This document shows, piece after piece, positions 42,069 to 51,330 of a stretch of DNA of 64,000 bases (positions within the stretch are counted from its first letter, which is position 1; each line of letters opens with the position of its first letter). Position numbers and translations under genes: made by a program. Source of the DNA: Flavobacterium nackdongense (lineage in GTDB: Bacteria > Bacteroidota > Bacteroidia > Flavobacteriales > Flavobacteriaceae). The stretch spans positions 2,170,001 through 2,234,000 of the forward strand of contig NZ_CP037933.1 of NCBI RefSeq assembly GCF_004355225.1, given 5' to 3'. The notes under the pieces are model-generated. The model ran no database searches, was not told the DNA's origin, and saw nothing but the letters and a program-made list of their open reading frames with translations.

Positions 42069-43130
42069 ATGAAATTAAACATTGCCCTTTTAGCCGGAGA
42101 CGGAATCGGACCAGAAGTTGTAAATGAAGCTGTAAAAGTTTCAGATGCTATTGCTAAAAAATTCAACCACGAGATCAGTTGGACACCTGCATTGACAGGA
42201 GCTTGTGCCATAGATGCCGTTGGAGTTCCTTATCCTGACGAAACGCACGACATCTGTATGAAAGCTGATGCCGTTTTGTTTGGCGCTATCGGACATCCAA
42301 AATACGACAACGATCCAAGTGCTCCTGTTAGACCAGAGCAAGGTTTGTTGTTGATGCGCAAAAAATTAGGTTTGTTTGCCAATGTGCGTCCCACCTTTAC
42401 GTTCCCGTCTTTGATTGACAATTCTCCATTAAAAAGAGAACGAATCGAAGGAACAGATTTGGTTTTCTTAAGAGAATTAACCGGAGGGATTTATTTTGGT
42501 GAAAAAGGAAGAAAAGACGGTGGAGAAACAGCTTTCGACAACTGTGTTTACACCAGAGCCGAAGTACAACGTTTAGCAAAAAAAGGTTTCGAATTAGCTA
42601 TGACACGTTCTAAAAAATTGTGTTGTGTAGATAAAGCCAACGTTTTAGAAACCTCACGTTTGTGGAGAGAAACCGTGCAAGCGATGGAAAAAGATTATCC
42701 AGAAGTGACCGTTTCTTATGAATTTGTTGATGCTGTTGCTATGCGATTGGTGCAATGGCCAAACTCTTATGACGTATTAATTACTGAAAATTTATTTGGA
42801 GATATTTTGACTGACGAAGCCTCCGTTATTTCAGGTTCTATGGGATTGATGCCATCAGCTTCTGTGGGAGAACACACTTCATTGTACGAACCCATTCACG
42901 GATCGTATCCACAGGCGACAGGATTGAATATTGCTAATCCATTGGCGACTGTTTTATCAGCAGCGATGATGTTTGAAGACGCTTTCGGATTGAAAGCCGA
43001 AGCCGAAGCCATTAGAGCGGTTGTCAACAAATCATTAGAACAAGGAGTTGTCACCGAAGATTTAGTAGCTAACGGCGCCAAATCCTATTCGACTAGTGAA
43101 GTTGGCGATTGGTTGGTGGCCAATTTATAA
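42069..43130 (+). CDS. leuB: 3-isopropylmalate dehydrogenase
   Basis: 353 residues, the normal length. It has the isocitrate/isopropylmalate dehydrogenase features: LLAGDGIGPEVV at the N-terminus, ANVRP (substrate loop), LTGGIYFG, the metal-binding Asp segment EFVDAVAMRLVQWPNSYDVLITENLFGDILTDEAS and GSYPQATGLNIANP (NAD-binding side). It oxidises and decarboxylates 3-isopropylmalate with NAD. Last gene of the leu cluster, followed by two hairpins. Confidence 0.97.
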   Translation: MKLNIALLAGDGIGPEVVNEAVKVSDAIAKKFNHEISWTPALTGACAIDAVGVPYPDETHDICMKADAVLFGAIGHPKYDNDPSAPVRPEQGLLLMRKKLGLFANVRPTFTFPSLIDNSPLKRERIEGTDLVFLRELTGGIYFGEKGRKDGGETAFDNCVYTRAEVQRLAKKGFELAMTRSKKLCCVDKANVLETSRLWRETVQAMEKDYPEVTVSYEFVDAVAMRLVQWPNSYDVLITENLFGDILTDEASVISGSMGLMPSASVGEHTSLYEPIHGSYPQATGLNIANPLATVLSAAMMFEDAFGLKAEAEAIRAVVNKSLEQGVVTEDLVANGAKSYSTSEVGDWLVANL

Positions 43131-43145
43131 ATAGAATTTATCTGT

Positions 43146-43170
43146 AGAGACGTTGCATCGCAACGTCTCT
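43146..43170. repeat. AGAGACGTTGC/GCAACGTCTCT palindrome
   Basis: 11-base perfect arms with a 3-base loop. No T-run follows, and the unit resembles interspersed palindromes found in many bacterial genomes. Confidence 0.7.
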
Positions 43171-43190
43171 ATCATCATAAAACAAAACAA

Positions 43191-43224
43191 AAAAGGTGTC
43201 AATTTTCATTGACACCTTTTTTTT
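43191..43224. terminator. Bidirectional terminator between leuB and the RRM gene
   Basis: 12-bp perfect arms AAAAGGTGTCAA/TTGACACCTTTT with a 6-base loop; A-run before and T-run after allow use from either side. Confidence 0.88.
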
Positions 43225-43241
43225 ATGATTGAAAAAAAATA

Positions 43242-43583
43242 TTAATATCTTCCTCCTCTATCGCCACCACCGCGATTGTTTCCATAACCTCCGCGTGAAT
43301 CTCCACCACGGTTGTTATTATAACTTCTTCTTTCGCCTTCTGGTTTTGGCTCAGACTTATTCACAACAATAGTACGACCTTGTACAGTCGCTCCATTCAA
43401 CTCATCGATAGCTTTTTGAGCTTCTTCGTCGCTTGGCATTTCAACAAAACCGAATCCTTTACTTCTTCCAGTAAATTTATCAGTAATAATTTTTACAGTA
43501 TCAACTGCACCGTAAGCCTCGAAAGACTCTCTTAAATCTGCTTCCTCAATACTGAACGGAAGGCTTCCAACAAAAATATTCAT
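43242..43583 (-). CDS. RRM RNA-binding protein with Gly/Arg-rich tail
   Basis: 113 residues. One RNA-recognition motif (1-80) has both RNP signatures: NIFVGSLPF (RNP2) and KGFGFVEM (RNP1). A C-terminal tail of RGG/YNNNRGG repeats (about 88-113) completes it. Proteins of this type are cold- or growth-regulated RNA chaperones in Bacteroidota and cyanobacteria. TACATTTG (minus strand, 43615-43608) is a plausible -7 box about 25 bases upstream of the start codon. Confidence 0.93.
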   Translation of the reverse strand: MNIFVGSLPFSIEEADLRESFEAYGAVDTVKIITDKFTGRSKGFGFVEMPSDEEAQKAIDELNGATVQGRTIVVNKSEPKPEGERRSYNNNRGGDSRGGYGNNRGGGDRGGRY

Positions 43584-43674
43584 AAGTACTTATTTAGTAT
43601 ATTGTGGCAAATGTAGTCTTATTTTTTACTAATCTACTATACATTAGCTTATTTATGCTTTTTTTATTTAAAAA

Positions 43675-44181
43675 TCAAGGAATTGCGGGGGCTGTTATCA
43701 GAGTTGCATCCGAGCCAATTAGCGGTATTTTATAAAAATGACCGTACTGAAAATTCAAAAAAGGTCCAGCGAGTGGATTGTTATCAACATTCTCCGCATT
43801 AAATTTAAAAGTCCCCGAAACTGTTTTATTTACAGCATCAAATTCTTCAATTTCGACTTCGCCTTCGCCAATTCCCGCTCCAGTCGAAAAAGTAACTGTT
43901 CCACTAGCATCTTTCAAAACGTAAGAAGCTGTATTAAGAGAGCCAGTTCCCAAAAAATAGGTTCCAACGTTTGCAGAAGTCGTTTTCAAGGTGACCACTT
44001 CATTTCTGGTATAGGCCTCAATCTTTAAGGCACCGCCAACACCAATAGAAGCTTTAGTATCAACAGCTCTCCAAAAAACATTGTCTTTCTGTCCTTCAAA
44101 AGCAGGATTATTGAACTTTACTTCGTCAGTACAAGAAACAGAAGCAAGGATTAGAAATAAATATAGAAACTGTTTTTTCAT
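43675..44181 (-). CDS. DUF6252 family lipoprotein
   Basis: 168 residues with a type II signal peptide ending LILASVSC (Cys17), then the DUF6252-like KDNVFWRAVDTKASIGVGGALKIEAYTRNE and a beta-sandwich continuing to the C-terminus. Envelope lipoprotein of unknown function, common in Flavobacteriia. The -7 box TACTTTTG (minus strand, 44265-44258) is about 75 bases upstream. Confidence 0.8.
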   Translation of the reverse strand: MKKQFLYLFLILASVSCTDEVKFNNPAFEGQKDNVFWRAVDTKASIGVGGALKIEAYTRNEVVTLKTTSANVGTYFLGTGSLNTASYVLKDASGTVTFSTGAGIGEGEVEIEEFDAVNKTVSGTFKFNAENVDNNPLAGPFLNFQYGHFYKIPLIGSDATLITAPAIP

Positions 44182-44378
44182 TTGAAGATACTATTTTTTT
44201 TATTTGAAAATGGAATTCGCTAAGCGCAATTCATAATTTTTGCACCATTTATCAAAACAAAAGTATAGTATTTTAAATTATAAATCGAAAGTGAACAGAA
44301 AATTTAGCTGAAAAATCGACATAATACATTACTATTCATTAAAATACAAATTGAATTAGTATTTATTGATAAAAAGTG

Positions 44379-44386
44379 TATCTTTG
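44379..44386 (+). promoter_or_regulatory. -7 box of the rpsP operon
   Basis: TATCTTTG matches TAnnTTTG 50 bases before the rpsP ATG. The nearest upstream TTG (44351-44353) is 25 bases away, longer than ideal, so only the -7 element is called. Confidence 0.55.
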
Positions 44387-44435
44387 CACCCTTAATTAAT
44401 CGAGGTCGAGTACCTCAAAATTTAATCATTAGATT

Positions 44436-45017
44436 ATGTCAGTAAAAATTAGATTACAAAGACACGGTAAAAAACAAAAACCGTTTTACTGGGTTGTAGC
44501 AGCAGATGCTCGCTCAAAAAGAGATGGTAAATACCTAGAAAAAATTGGTACTTACAATCCAAACACAAACCCTGCAACTATCGAATTGAACTTGGATAGC
44601 GCAGTAAAATGGTTGCACAATGGTGCTCAACCAACTGATACCGCAAAAGCAATTCTTTCGTACAAAGGAGCTTTATTGAAACACCACCTTGATGGAGGTA
44701 TTCGTAAAGGAGCTTTGACTCAAGAACAAGCTGATGCAAAATTAGCGGCTTGGTTAGAAGCAAAAGCTGGAAAAGTGGATGCTAAAAAAGACGGTTTAAC
44801 TAAAGCGCAAGCTGATGCTAAAGCCAAAGCTTTCAAAGCAGAACAAGAAGTAAACGCAAAACGTTTAGCTGCTGCTGCACAAGCAGAAGCAGATGCTATT
44901 GCTGCTGCAACTCCTGCTGTTGAAGAAGAAGTTGCTGAAGTTGAAGCTGCTACTGAAGAAGTAACAGAAGAAGCTCCTGCTGCTGAAGAAGCAACTGAAG
45001 AAACACCAGAAGCATAA
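44436..45017 (+). CDS. rpsP: 30S ribosomal protein S16 with long C-terminal extension
   Basis: The first ~80 residues are a standard S16: KIRLQRHGKKQKPFYWVVAADARSKRDGKYLEKIGTYNP and VKWLHNGAQPTDTAKAILS. S16 is usually 80-100 residues; here a further ~100 follow, first an Ala/Lys-rich helical stretch (about 100-155), then an acidic tail of Ala/Glu/Val/Thr to the end. Such tails occur in Bacteroidota S16 but their role is unknown. First gene of rpsP-rimM, with trmN6 nearby. Confidence 0.96.
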   Translation: MSVKIRLQRHGKKQKPFYWVVAADARSKRDGKYLEKIGTYNPNTNPATIELNLDSAVKWLHNGAQPTDTAKAILSYKGALLKHHLDGGIRKGALTQEQADAKLAAWLEAKAGKVDAKKDGLTKAQADAKAKAFKAEQEVNAKRLAAAAQAEADAIAAATPAVEEEVAEVEAATEEVTEEAPAAEEATEETPEA

Positions 45018-45032
45018 TTTTAGTAGGCGAAA

Positions 45033-45557
45033 ATGCGTAAAGAAGATTGTTTCTATTTAGGCAAAATCGCCAAAAAATTTAGTTTCAAAGGGGAAGTCCT
45101 AGCCTATTTAGACACAGACGAACCGGAGTTATACGAAAACTTGGAATCAGTGTTTGTTGAATGCAACAAACACTTGGTTCCTTTTTTTATTGAAACTAGC
45201 TCGCTACACAAAAACGATTTTCTCCGAATTCGTTTCGAAGATGTAAACACCGAAGAAGAAGCCGATGCTCTTCTTGGAAATGATTTATATCTTCCCCTTA
45301 AAATGTTGCCCAAACTTACCGGCAACAAATTCTATTTCCACGAAGTAATTGGTTTTGAAGTCGAAGACAAGCGTTTGGGATTTGTTGGTGAAATTCAATC
45401 CATCAACGACACTACGGCTCAACCGCTATTTGAAGTTTTAAAAGACGGAAAAGAAATCCTGATTCCGATGATTGACCATTTCTTGGTAAAAATTGACCGA
45501 GAAAACAAAAAAGTCATTATGGATTTACCGGAAGGATTAATCGAGATGTATATTTAA
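45033..45557 (+). CDS. rimM: Ribosome maturation factor RimM
   Basis: RimM assists assembly of the 30S head and binds S19. 174 residues in two parts: the RimM barrel (about 5-85; LGKIAKKFSFKGEVLAYLDTDEPE) and the C-terminal PRC-like barrel (about 95-174; YFHEVIGFEVEDKRLGFVGEIQSI, ending LIPMIDHFLVKIDRENKKVIMDLPEGLIE). It starts 15 bases after rpsP in the common rpsP-rimM order. Confidence 0.95.
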   Translation: MRKEDCFYLGKIAKKFSFKGEVLAYLDTDEPELYENLESVFVECNKHLVPFFIETSSLHKNDFLRIRFEDVNTEEEADALLGNDLYLPLKMLPKLTGNKFYFHEVIGFEVEDKRLGFVGEIQSINDTTAQPLFEVLKDGKEILIPMIDHFLVKIDRENKKVIMDLPEGLIEMYI

Positions 45558-45568
45558 TATTTTTTTTG

Positions 45569-45632
45569 AACCATTAAGAAAATCAAGGTTCATTAAGTTT
45601 TTTTCTTAATTCCCTTAATTTTCTTAATGGTT
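45569..45632. repeat. AACCATTAAG...CTTAATGGTT inverted repeat
   Basis: 15-base perfect arms (45569-45583 and 45618-45632) around a CTTAATT-rich centre. It is the same family as the element at 40010-40072, again between two genes of one strand. Confidence 0.7.
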
Positions 45633-45658
45633 TAATTTTTGAAAAATCTGAAATCTTT

Positions 45659-46372
45659 ATGTCCAAATTCCAATTCAAACAATTCTCTCTTGAACAAGAC
45701 CGAACAGCAATGAAAATTGGCACCGATGGCGTTCTTCTTGGTGCTTGGACTCCTCTTGAAAACAATCCTTTCAGCATTTTAGACATTGGAACAGGAACTG
45801 GAATCATTGCTTTGATGTTGGCGCAAAGAAGTTCGGCAGAACAAATCGATGCTTTAGAAATTGACGAAGAAGCCTACGAAGAAGCAACCGATAATTTTGA
45901 AAATTCCCCTTGGAATGACCGTTTGTTTTGTTTTCACGCTGGCTTGGACGAATTTGTCGAAGAACCCGAAGACGAGTACGATTTAATCGTTTCCAATCCT
46001 CCTTTTTATAGCGAAGATTACAAATCCAGTAACGACCAACGCGATTTGGCGCGTTTTCAAGATGCAATGCCTTTCGAAGATTTGATTGAAGCTGCCGCTT
46101 TATTACTTTCTGAAAACGGGATTTTCTCCGTTATTATTCCTTTCAAAGAAGAGTCCACTTTCTTGACTTTAGCCAAAGGACAGGAATTGTTTCCCATAAA
46201 AATTACTCGCGTAAAAGGAACGCCCACTTCCGAAATCAAACGCAGTCTTTTGGCTTTTGGCCGAAATGAAATTACCAACTTCCCTATTGATGAATTAATC
46301 ATCGAAACTTCTCGACACATTTACACTCCAGAATACATCGCCTTGACAAAGGATTTTTATTTGAAGATGTAA
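45659..46372 (+). CDS. trmN6: tRNA1(Val) adenine-37 N6-methyltransferase
   Basis: 237 residues, a Rossmann SAM-dependent methyltransferase of the YfiC/TrmN6 type: MKIGTDGVLLGAW near the N-terminus, SAM motif I LDIGTGTGIIALMLAQR (about 41-57), motif DALEIDEEAY and the catalytic NPPF (SNPPFYSEDY, about 111-120) typical of N6-adenine enzymes. It methylates A37 of tRNA-Val. It follows rimM after a palindromic repeat. Confidence 0.9.
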   Translation: MSKFQFKQFSLEQDRTAMKIGTDGVLLGAWTPLENNPFSILDIGTGTGIIALMLAQRSSAEQIDALEIDEEAYEEATDNFENSPWNDRLFCFHAGLDEFVEEPEDEYDLIVSNPPFYSEDYKSSNDQRDLARFQDAMPFEDLIEAAALLLSENGIFSVIIPFKEESTFLTLAKGQELFPIKITRVKGTPTSEIKRSLLAFGRNEITNFPIDELIIETSRHIYTPEYIALTKDFYLKM

Positions 46373-46479
46373 TGCTACCCTTTGAATAATTTCTCGACAA
46401 TTTTAATTTATTTAATAGATAATTTCTTAAATTTGGTTTGAATAGCAACAAGCTTTAGAAAAGCCATTACCTAAGAACT

Positions 46480-47259
46480 ATGAAAAAAATTCTAATCCTT
46501 TTTTTAATTCTAATAACTTCTTATTCTTATAGCCAAGACACTTTTAGCTTTCAGAGTAAAGTCCATCCAGAGAAAACTTATTCATTGCAAATGGATATTT
46601 CTTCAATTAACGAAACAACCGTAAACAACAAAACAACCAAAAGTCAAAGTATATCAAGGATTACAAGAGTTACTAGTACTAAAAAAGCAAATAAAAGCGG
46701 TCTGTTTCCTGCAACAATGAAGTTTGGAGAAGTAATTGTTTCTGGAGATGGAAAAGAAGGATTAAGTCCATTATCTAAAACAATAATTATTGGTTTACTT
46801 TCTGAGGATAATAAATTTAATATTGATACTATAATTAATCCAAACCTGAACGAGCCAACAAAAAATGCAGTAAAATCTGCTTTTAAAGATTTAAAGCCAG
46901 ATATTGATTTTCCAAAAAATCCGCTTAAAATTGGAGATAGTTTTGAACATAAAATACCAATGAATATCCCAGTCAATGGAGAACAAGTTAAAGTATTAAT
47001 AACCAAAGTGTTCACATTGAAAAGTGTTATAAATAATTACGCTGAATTTACAGTAAACGAAATTATTTCTTTGAATATGGAAAGTCTGAATATAACAGCA
47101 AGTGGAGAGGGAAATGGAGTTGTAGAATTCAATATATCCGAAAATCAAATAGTCAAAGACAAATCTCATTTTACAATCAGTATAACCATAAAAAAAGACA
47201 ATATTTATGTGAAAGGATTTGTAACATCAGATTCTGAAAAGATTACAAGAATACAATAA
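46480..47259 (+). CDS. Exported protein of unknown function
   Basis: 259 residues with a signal peptide (1-19, ending SYSYSQ), then a beta-rich Thr/Ser/Asn-rich domain without cysteines. The central KNPLKIGDSFEHKIPMNIPVNGEQVKVLITKVFTL is its most distinctive part. I do not recognise a family, although the KxGDxF pattern is seen in periplasmic beta-propeller- or lipocalin-like proteins of this phylum. It precedes the LamB-like porin by ~65 bases. Confidence 0.7.
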   Translation: MKKILILFLILITSYSYSQDTFSFQSKVHPEKTYSLQMDISSINETTVNNKTTKSQSISRITRVTSTKKANKSGLFPATMKFGEVIVSGDGKEGLSPLSKTIIIGLLSEDNKFNIDTIINPNLNEPTKNAVKSAFKDLKPDIDFPKNPLKIGDSFEHKIPMNIPVNGEQVKVLITKVFTLKSVINNYAEFTVNEIISLNMESLNITASGEGNGVVEFNISENQIVKDKSHFTISITIKKDNIYVKGFVTSDSEKITRIQ

Positions 47260-47323
47260 AGCTAGTCGCTCAATGCACGCTTCAAATAAAAACATAATAA
47301 CCCTAACCAACTTACCAAAAACT

Positions 47324-48727
47324 ATGAAACCAAAACTCCTCCTCTTTTTGACCTTATTTTTCTCACTGGGATTATTTGCCCAATCACCTGTTATTTCTAA
47401 CAAATTATTTTCTATTGGTAGTTATGGTAGAGCGGGAATAGGTTATGGTTTAGGAACAGAAGCCGCTTTCCCACAATCGCTCAACCTCAACGGAATGGGG
47501 TCTATTGGCGGTCGATTCGAAGAAAATGATTACTTAGAATTGGCAACAGGATTACACTTTAATCCTAAAATTGCTGGGAAAGAATCTACCAAAATCAGTG
47601 TGCAAGCACGTTTTGCTTTTTACACCACGCAAGGACAACTCATAGGCAATGTGTCCAACAAATCGTTTGGTGGCATCACGACCGCTTTACCCGAATTGTT
47701 TGCCGAAGCCAAAAATATCAACGGTAGTGAATGGAGTGTTTGGGCCGGTGCGAGATTGTTCCGCGGCGATGACATTCACATTATCGACCATTTTTACTTT
47801 GATGATCATTCCGGACAAGGCGTGGGGATACAGCATAAAAACACTAAGTTCTCGGTTATTTTTACGGGTTCTATTGATACAACTTCGACATTGCCACCCA
47901 ACTTCTATCTGAATATCGTCAACGGAACGCCAACATTAGGATTGCGAAACAGATACATTTCGATTTTAGAACACGAAATTCAAGTCAAACAAGGATATGT
48001 GAAATTGATGGGTGAATTCCAACGCCTTCCATCAGGAATAGCCAAAGATGCCACTTCAGAATACAGTTATCCCGCAGATTATGGATTTGTTTTGGGAGCC
48101 AAATACAACAAAAGCATTTCGACCAAACTTCCGGGCTCTTTTAATGCGATCAGCCTGCGTTATGGTTCGGGAATTGCCAATGGTGGCGATGGAGGTAGCA
48201 GCCGAACTTACACCACTTATGGCGCACCAAACCTGGAAACCAACAGCTTTAGGAAAGCCAATTCTTTTGCATTTACGGAAACATTTTTGTTGAATTTAAG
48301 TAAAAAATATTCTCTGAATGCCTATGCCATTTACACCAAAAGCAGAGGCGCGAGCGACAGCCTCAACAAAGCACCCGATTATTTAGGGAAACAAATGTTA
48401 TTCAACAGAAAACAAGACATTTCCTTTGGAGCGAGGGGAACGTATTATGTCACTGATTGGTTTCATGTATTGCACGAACTCGATTTTGCTTGGCGCAAAG
48501 ATGGTACTCAGGATTTTGCTCAAATGACCAAATTTACTATCGCCCCAACCTTGGTTCCAACTGCCAACCGAGATGTTTGGGAACGACCTCATTTTAGATT
48601 CGTTTATAGTATTGCTCATTATAATCAATTCGCAGCGGACAATCTTTATTCTCCTTATTTGGCACAAAGTGGCAGCAAAAACTGGGGACAATACATCGGC
48701 GTTAAAATGGAATATTGGATTTGGTAA
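47324..48727 (+). CDS. LamB/maltoporin-like carbohydrate porin
   Basis: 467 residues from MKPKLLLFLTLFF; an in-frame ATG 17 codons earlier is rejected because the signal peptide (to LFAQ) begins here. The mature start, LFSIGSYGRAGIGYG, mirrors the LamB opening HGYARSGIGW. SVWAGARLFRGDDIHIIDHFYFDDHSGQGVGI corresponds to the LamB [21 protein letters not shown] segment. The chain continues as barrel strands to the terminal aromatic MEYWIW. It probably forms an outer-membrane sugar channel; the substrate is not shown by context. Confidence 0.8.
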   Translation: MKPKLLLFLTLFFSLGLFAQSPVISNKLFSIGSYGRAGIGYGLGTEAAFPQSLNLNGMGSIGGRFEENDYLELATGLHFNPKIAGKESTKISVQARFAFYTTQGQLIGNVSNKSFGGITTALPELFAEAKNINGSEWSVWAGARLFRGDDIHIIDHFYFDDHSGQGVGIQHKNTKFSVIFTGSIDTTSTLPPNFYLNIVNGTPTLGLRNRYISILEHEIQVKQGYVKLMGEFQRLPSGIAKDATSEYSYPADYGFVLGAKYNKSISTKLPGSFNAISLRYGSGIANGGDGGSSRTYTTYGAPNLETNSFRKANSFAFTETFLLNLSKKYSLNAYAIYTKSRGASDSLNKAPDYLGKQMLFNRKQDISFGARGTYYVTDWFHVLHELDFAWRKDGTQDFAQMTKFTIAPTLVPTANRDVWERPHFRFVYSIAHYNQFAADNLYSPYLAQSGSKNWGQYIGVKMEYWIW

Positions 48728-48816
48728 AAGGCTATTGTGCCTTTTAAATATTTTTTAAGAACCGTTTCATCTTGGTCTTCAAAATCAGAAAGATTTAGAT
48801 ATATAACTTTTTGCTA

Positions 48817-48847
48817 TTGTTTTGTTATATTTCTTTCTGTAGATTTG
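48817..48847 (+). promoter_or_regulatory. Promoter of the acyl-CoA dehydrogenase gene
   Basis: TTG (48817-48819), 20 bases, TAGATTTG (48840-48847), ending 19 bases before the ATG. Confidence 0.72.
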
Positions 48848-48866
48848 TGAAATAAACATTTGAATT

Positions 48867-50045
48867 ATGCGACCAGACTTATTTCAAGCACCCGATTATT
48901 ACCATCTTGATGATTTACTGACCGATGAACACAAATTAGTCCGTGATTCGGCTCGCGAATGGGTAAAACGGGAGGTTTCTCCCATTATAGAAGACTACGC
49001 TCAAAGAGCTGAATTTCCAAAACAAATCATCAAAGGTTTGGCCGATATTGGTGCTTTTGGCCCTTATATTCCCGAGGAATATGGTGGTGCCGGTTTAGAT
49101 CATATTTCGTATGGTTTGATTATGCAGGAAATCGAAAGAGGCGATTCGGGCGTTCGTTCTACCGCTTCGGTTCAATCCTCTTTGGTAATGTATCCCATTT
49201 GGAAATACGGAAATGAAGAACAACGAATGAAATATTTACCCAAATTGGCTTCTGGTGAATTTATGGGTTGCTTTGGCTTGACTGAACCCAATTACGGTTC
49301 CGATCCGGGAAGTATGATTACCAATTTCAAAGATATGGGCGACCACTATCTTTTGAATGGTGCCAAAATGTGGATTTCGAATGCACCTTTTGCAGATATT
49401 GCCATAGTTTGGGCCAAAAATGAAGAAGGAAGAATTCACGGATTGATTGTAGAACGCGGAATGGCAGGATTTACAACTCCAGAAACACATAATAAATGGT
49501 CGCTTCGTGCTTCGGCAACCGGCGAATTGATTTTTGATAATGTAAAAGTACCCAAAGAAAATTTATTGCCCAATAAATCAGGATTGGGAGCACCGTTGGG
49601 ATGTTTGGATTCCGCTCGTTTTGGCATTGCTTGGGGAGCGATTGGCGCAGCAATGGATTGTTATGACACCGCTTTGCGTTATGCCAAAGAAAGAATTCAG
49701 TTTGACAAACCCATAGCCGGAACCCAATTACAACAGAAGAAATTAGCCGAAATGATTACCGAAATCACCAAAGCACAATTACTGACTTGGCGATTAGGTG
49801 TATTGAGAAACGAAGGCAAAGCGACAACTGCACAAATCTCGATGGCGAAAAGAAATAATGTAGATATGGCAATTCATATCGCCCGAGAAGCCAGACAAAT
49901 GCTGGGCGGAATGGGAATCACGGGCGAATATTCGATTATGCGCCATATGATGAATTTAGAATCGGTAATTACATACGAAGGAACGCATGACATCCATTTA
50001 TTGATTACCGGACTAGACATTACAGGCATTCCAGCATTCAAATAG
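48867..50045 (+). CDS. Glutaryl-CoA dehydrogenase-like acyl-CoA dehydrogenase
   Basis: 392 residues in the three-domain acyl-CoA dehydrogenase fold. The N-terminal helical part has GPYIPEEYGGAGLDHISYGL, the FAD loop reads FGLTEPNYGSDPGSM (about 134-148), and the C-terminal helices hold the catalytic base Glu371 in the ITYEGTHDIH context. The overall pattern is the glutaryl-CoA dehydrogenase branch, which dehydrogenates and decarboxylates glutaryl-CoA in lysine/tryptophan breakdown. Together with the saccharopine-dehydrogenase-like gene at 23 kb it would fit lysine degradation, an inference across 25 kb. Confidence 0.92.
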   Translation: MRPDLFQAPDYYHLDDLLTDEHKLVRDSAREWVKREVSPIIEDYAQRAEFPKQIIKGLADIGAFGPYIPEEYGGAGLDHISYGLIMQEIERGDSGVRSTASVQSSLVMYPIWKYGNEEQRMKYLPKLASGEFMGCFGLTEPNYGSDPGSMITNFKDMGDHYLLNGAKMWISNAPFADIAIVWAKNEEGRIHGLIVERGMAGFTTPETHNKWSLRASATGELIFDNVKVPKENLLPNKSGLGAPLGCLDSARFGIAWGAIGAAMDCYDTALRYAKERIQFDKPIAGTQLQQKKLAEMITEITKAQLLTWRLGVLRNEGKATTAQISMAKRNNVDMAIHIAREARQMLGGMGITGEYSIMRHMMNLESVITYEGTHDIHLLITGLDITGIPAFK

Positions 50046-50085
50046 TGGTAAACAACTATTAAACTATTCATAAATTATAGTACAG

Positions 50086-50114
50086 AAGCTTCTTGGTAAC
50101 GAGAAGCTTTTTAA
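50086..50114 (+). terminator. Terminator after the acyl-CoA dehydrogenase gene
   Basis: AAGCTTCT/AGAAGCTT arms with an 8-base loop followed by a T-run. Confidence 0.82.
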
Positions 50115-50182
50115 TTTTACAATTACCTAAGTGTTTCTAGCAGAGATTCATAAACGAAATCGATTATAAAATGGTAGTTGTA

Positions 50183-50926
50183 ATGAAAAATAGCATTGTT
50201 AAGATAGCCGCTTTATGGTTTGTCCTCGCTTTCGCCAATTGTACCAGTGACGATCCGATCACACCAGCAAAACCCATCACTGCACCACCGGTTGCAGTAG
50301 ATACAAATCTACCGCGAGAGTTGAATTATTTGGCACTGGGCGACAGCTATACAATAGGCCAAAGTGTTTGTGAAACGTGCAGATTTCCCGAACAATTACG
50401 AAAAAAACTAGGCGATCAGAATCCAAAAAACACCTACGCGCTAAAAATTATAGCAACGACGGGATGGACTACAACCAATTTAATTTCGGCGATAAACAGT
50501 CAAAATCTTCCTTCGAATTATGATTTAGTTACTTTGCTTATTGGAGTTAATAACCAATATCAAAACCGACCCTTTACGATATATGAAAATGAATTTCCTG
50601 AATTAGTAACAAAAGCGATTTCCCTAGCAAGAGGAGACAAATCGAATGTAATTGTAGTTTCGATTCCGGATTATGCGTATACCCCTTTTGGAAAGTCACT
50701 TACGAACCCATCCAAGGTTTCTACTGAAATTGACAATTATAATGCTTTTGCACAAAAATATTGCACCGAGAGAAACATCGAGTTCATCACTATTACAGAC
50801 ATTACTAGGCAGGGTTTAATAAATCCGTTGTTGGTCGCTTCGGACGGTTTACATCCCTCGGAATTGGCCTATTCTAATTTTGTAACGCGACTATTTCCAA
50901 AAGCTAATTTGGTAATTCACAATTGA
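50183..50926 (+). CDS. SGNH/GDSL-type esterase lipoprotein
   Basis: 247 residues from MKNSIVKIAALW, with a lipobox ending FANC (Cys19 from this start); an ATG four codons earlier is also possible. The SGNH blocks are visible: block I NYLALGDSYTIGQS (nucleophile Ser in GDSY), block III LIGVNNQY (the Asn of GxN) and block V SDGLHPSELAY (catalytic Asp and His). It should hydrolyse an ester or de-acetylate a glycan at the cell envelope; the substrate is unknown. Confidence 0.88.
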   Translation: MKNSIVKIAALWFVLAFANCTSDDPITPAKPITAPPVAVDTNLPRELNYLALGDSYTIGQSVCETCRFPEQLRKKLGDQNPKNTYALKIIATTGWTTTNLISAINSQNLPSNYDLVTLLIGVNNQYQNRPFTIYENEFPELVTKAISLARGDKSNVIVVSIPDYAYTPFGKSLTNPSKVSTEIDNYNAFAQKYCTERNIEFITITDITRQGLINPLLVASDGLHPSELAYSNFVTRLFPKANLVIHN

Positions 50927-50948
50927 AGTTGCACTACAAAACAAATCT

Positions 50949-51275
50949 CTAAAACAAGGGTGCTATTTCTATTTCGAGTCCTTCCAAAGCGGGAGTTACA
51001 GGAATTTGACAACTCAACCTACTATTGGTTTTGGCATTGGGTAATCTCGAAAGGGTGGCTAGTTCCGCTTCTTTCTTTTCAGGTAAATCTACGTTATTAG
51101 TGGCATAGCATTGACAAGTATGGCACATGGCATTTCCTCCACACAAACCGATGGTTCCGTTAGGTTCCAGTTCATAAGCGCGCACAATATGCATCAAATT
51201 TAATGACATATCCGTCGGGGCTTTTACTTCGTGTAGTTCACCTTTTCGGTTTTTTATTTTAATTGTAATATCCAT
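50949..51275 (-). CDS. 2Fe-2S ferredoxin (adrenodoxin-like)
   Basis: 108 residues with the adrenodoxin-type cluster motif: Cys45, Cys51 and Cys54 in LCGGNAMCHTC, with Cys89 in SRLSCQIPV as the fourth ligand. An additional Cys56 directly follows the motif. A soluble electron carrier. It is the last of three minus-strand genes with an NfuA-like scaffold and an Mrp-type ATPase, the pattern of an iron-sulfur assembly group, although a terminator-like hairpin separates it from the NfuA-like gene. Confidence 0.93.
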   Translation of the reverse strand: MDITIKIKNRKGELHEVKAPTDMSLNLMHIVRAYELEPNGTIGLCGGNAMCHTCQCYATNNVDLPEKKEAELATLSRLPNAKTNSRLSCQIPVTPALEGLEIEIAPLF

Positions 51276-51330
51276 TTCTTAACAAGGCGTTCTAGGTTCG
51301 GAACTCGAACTATTCGTTTTTACAAAAAAT

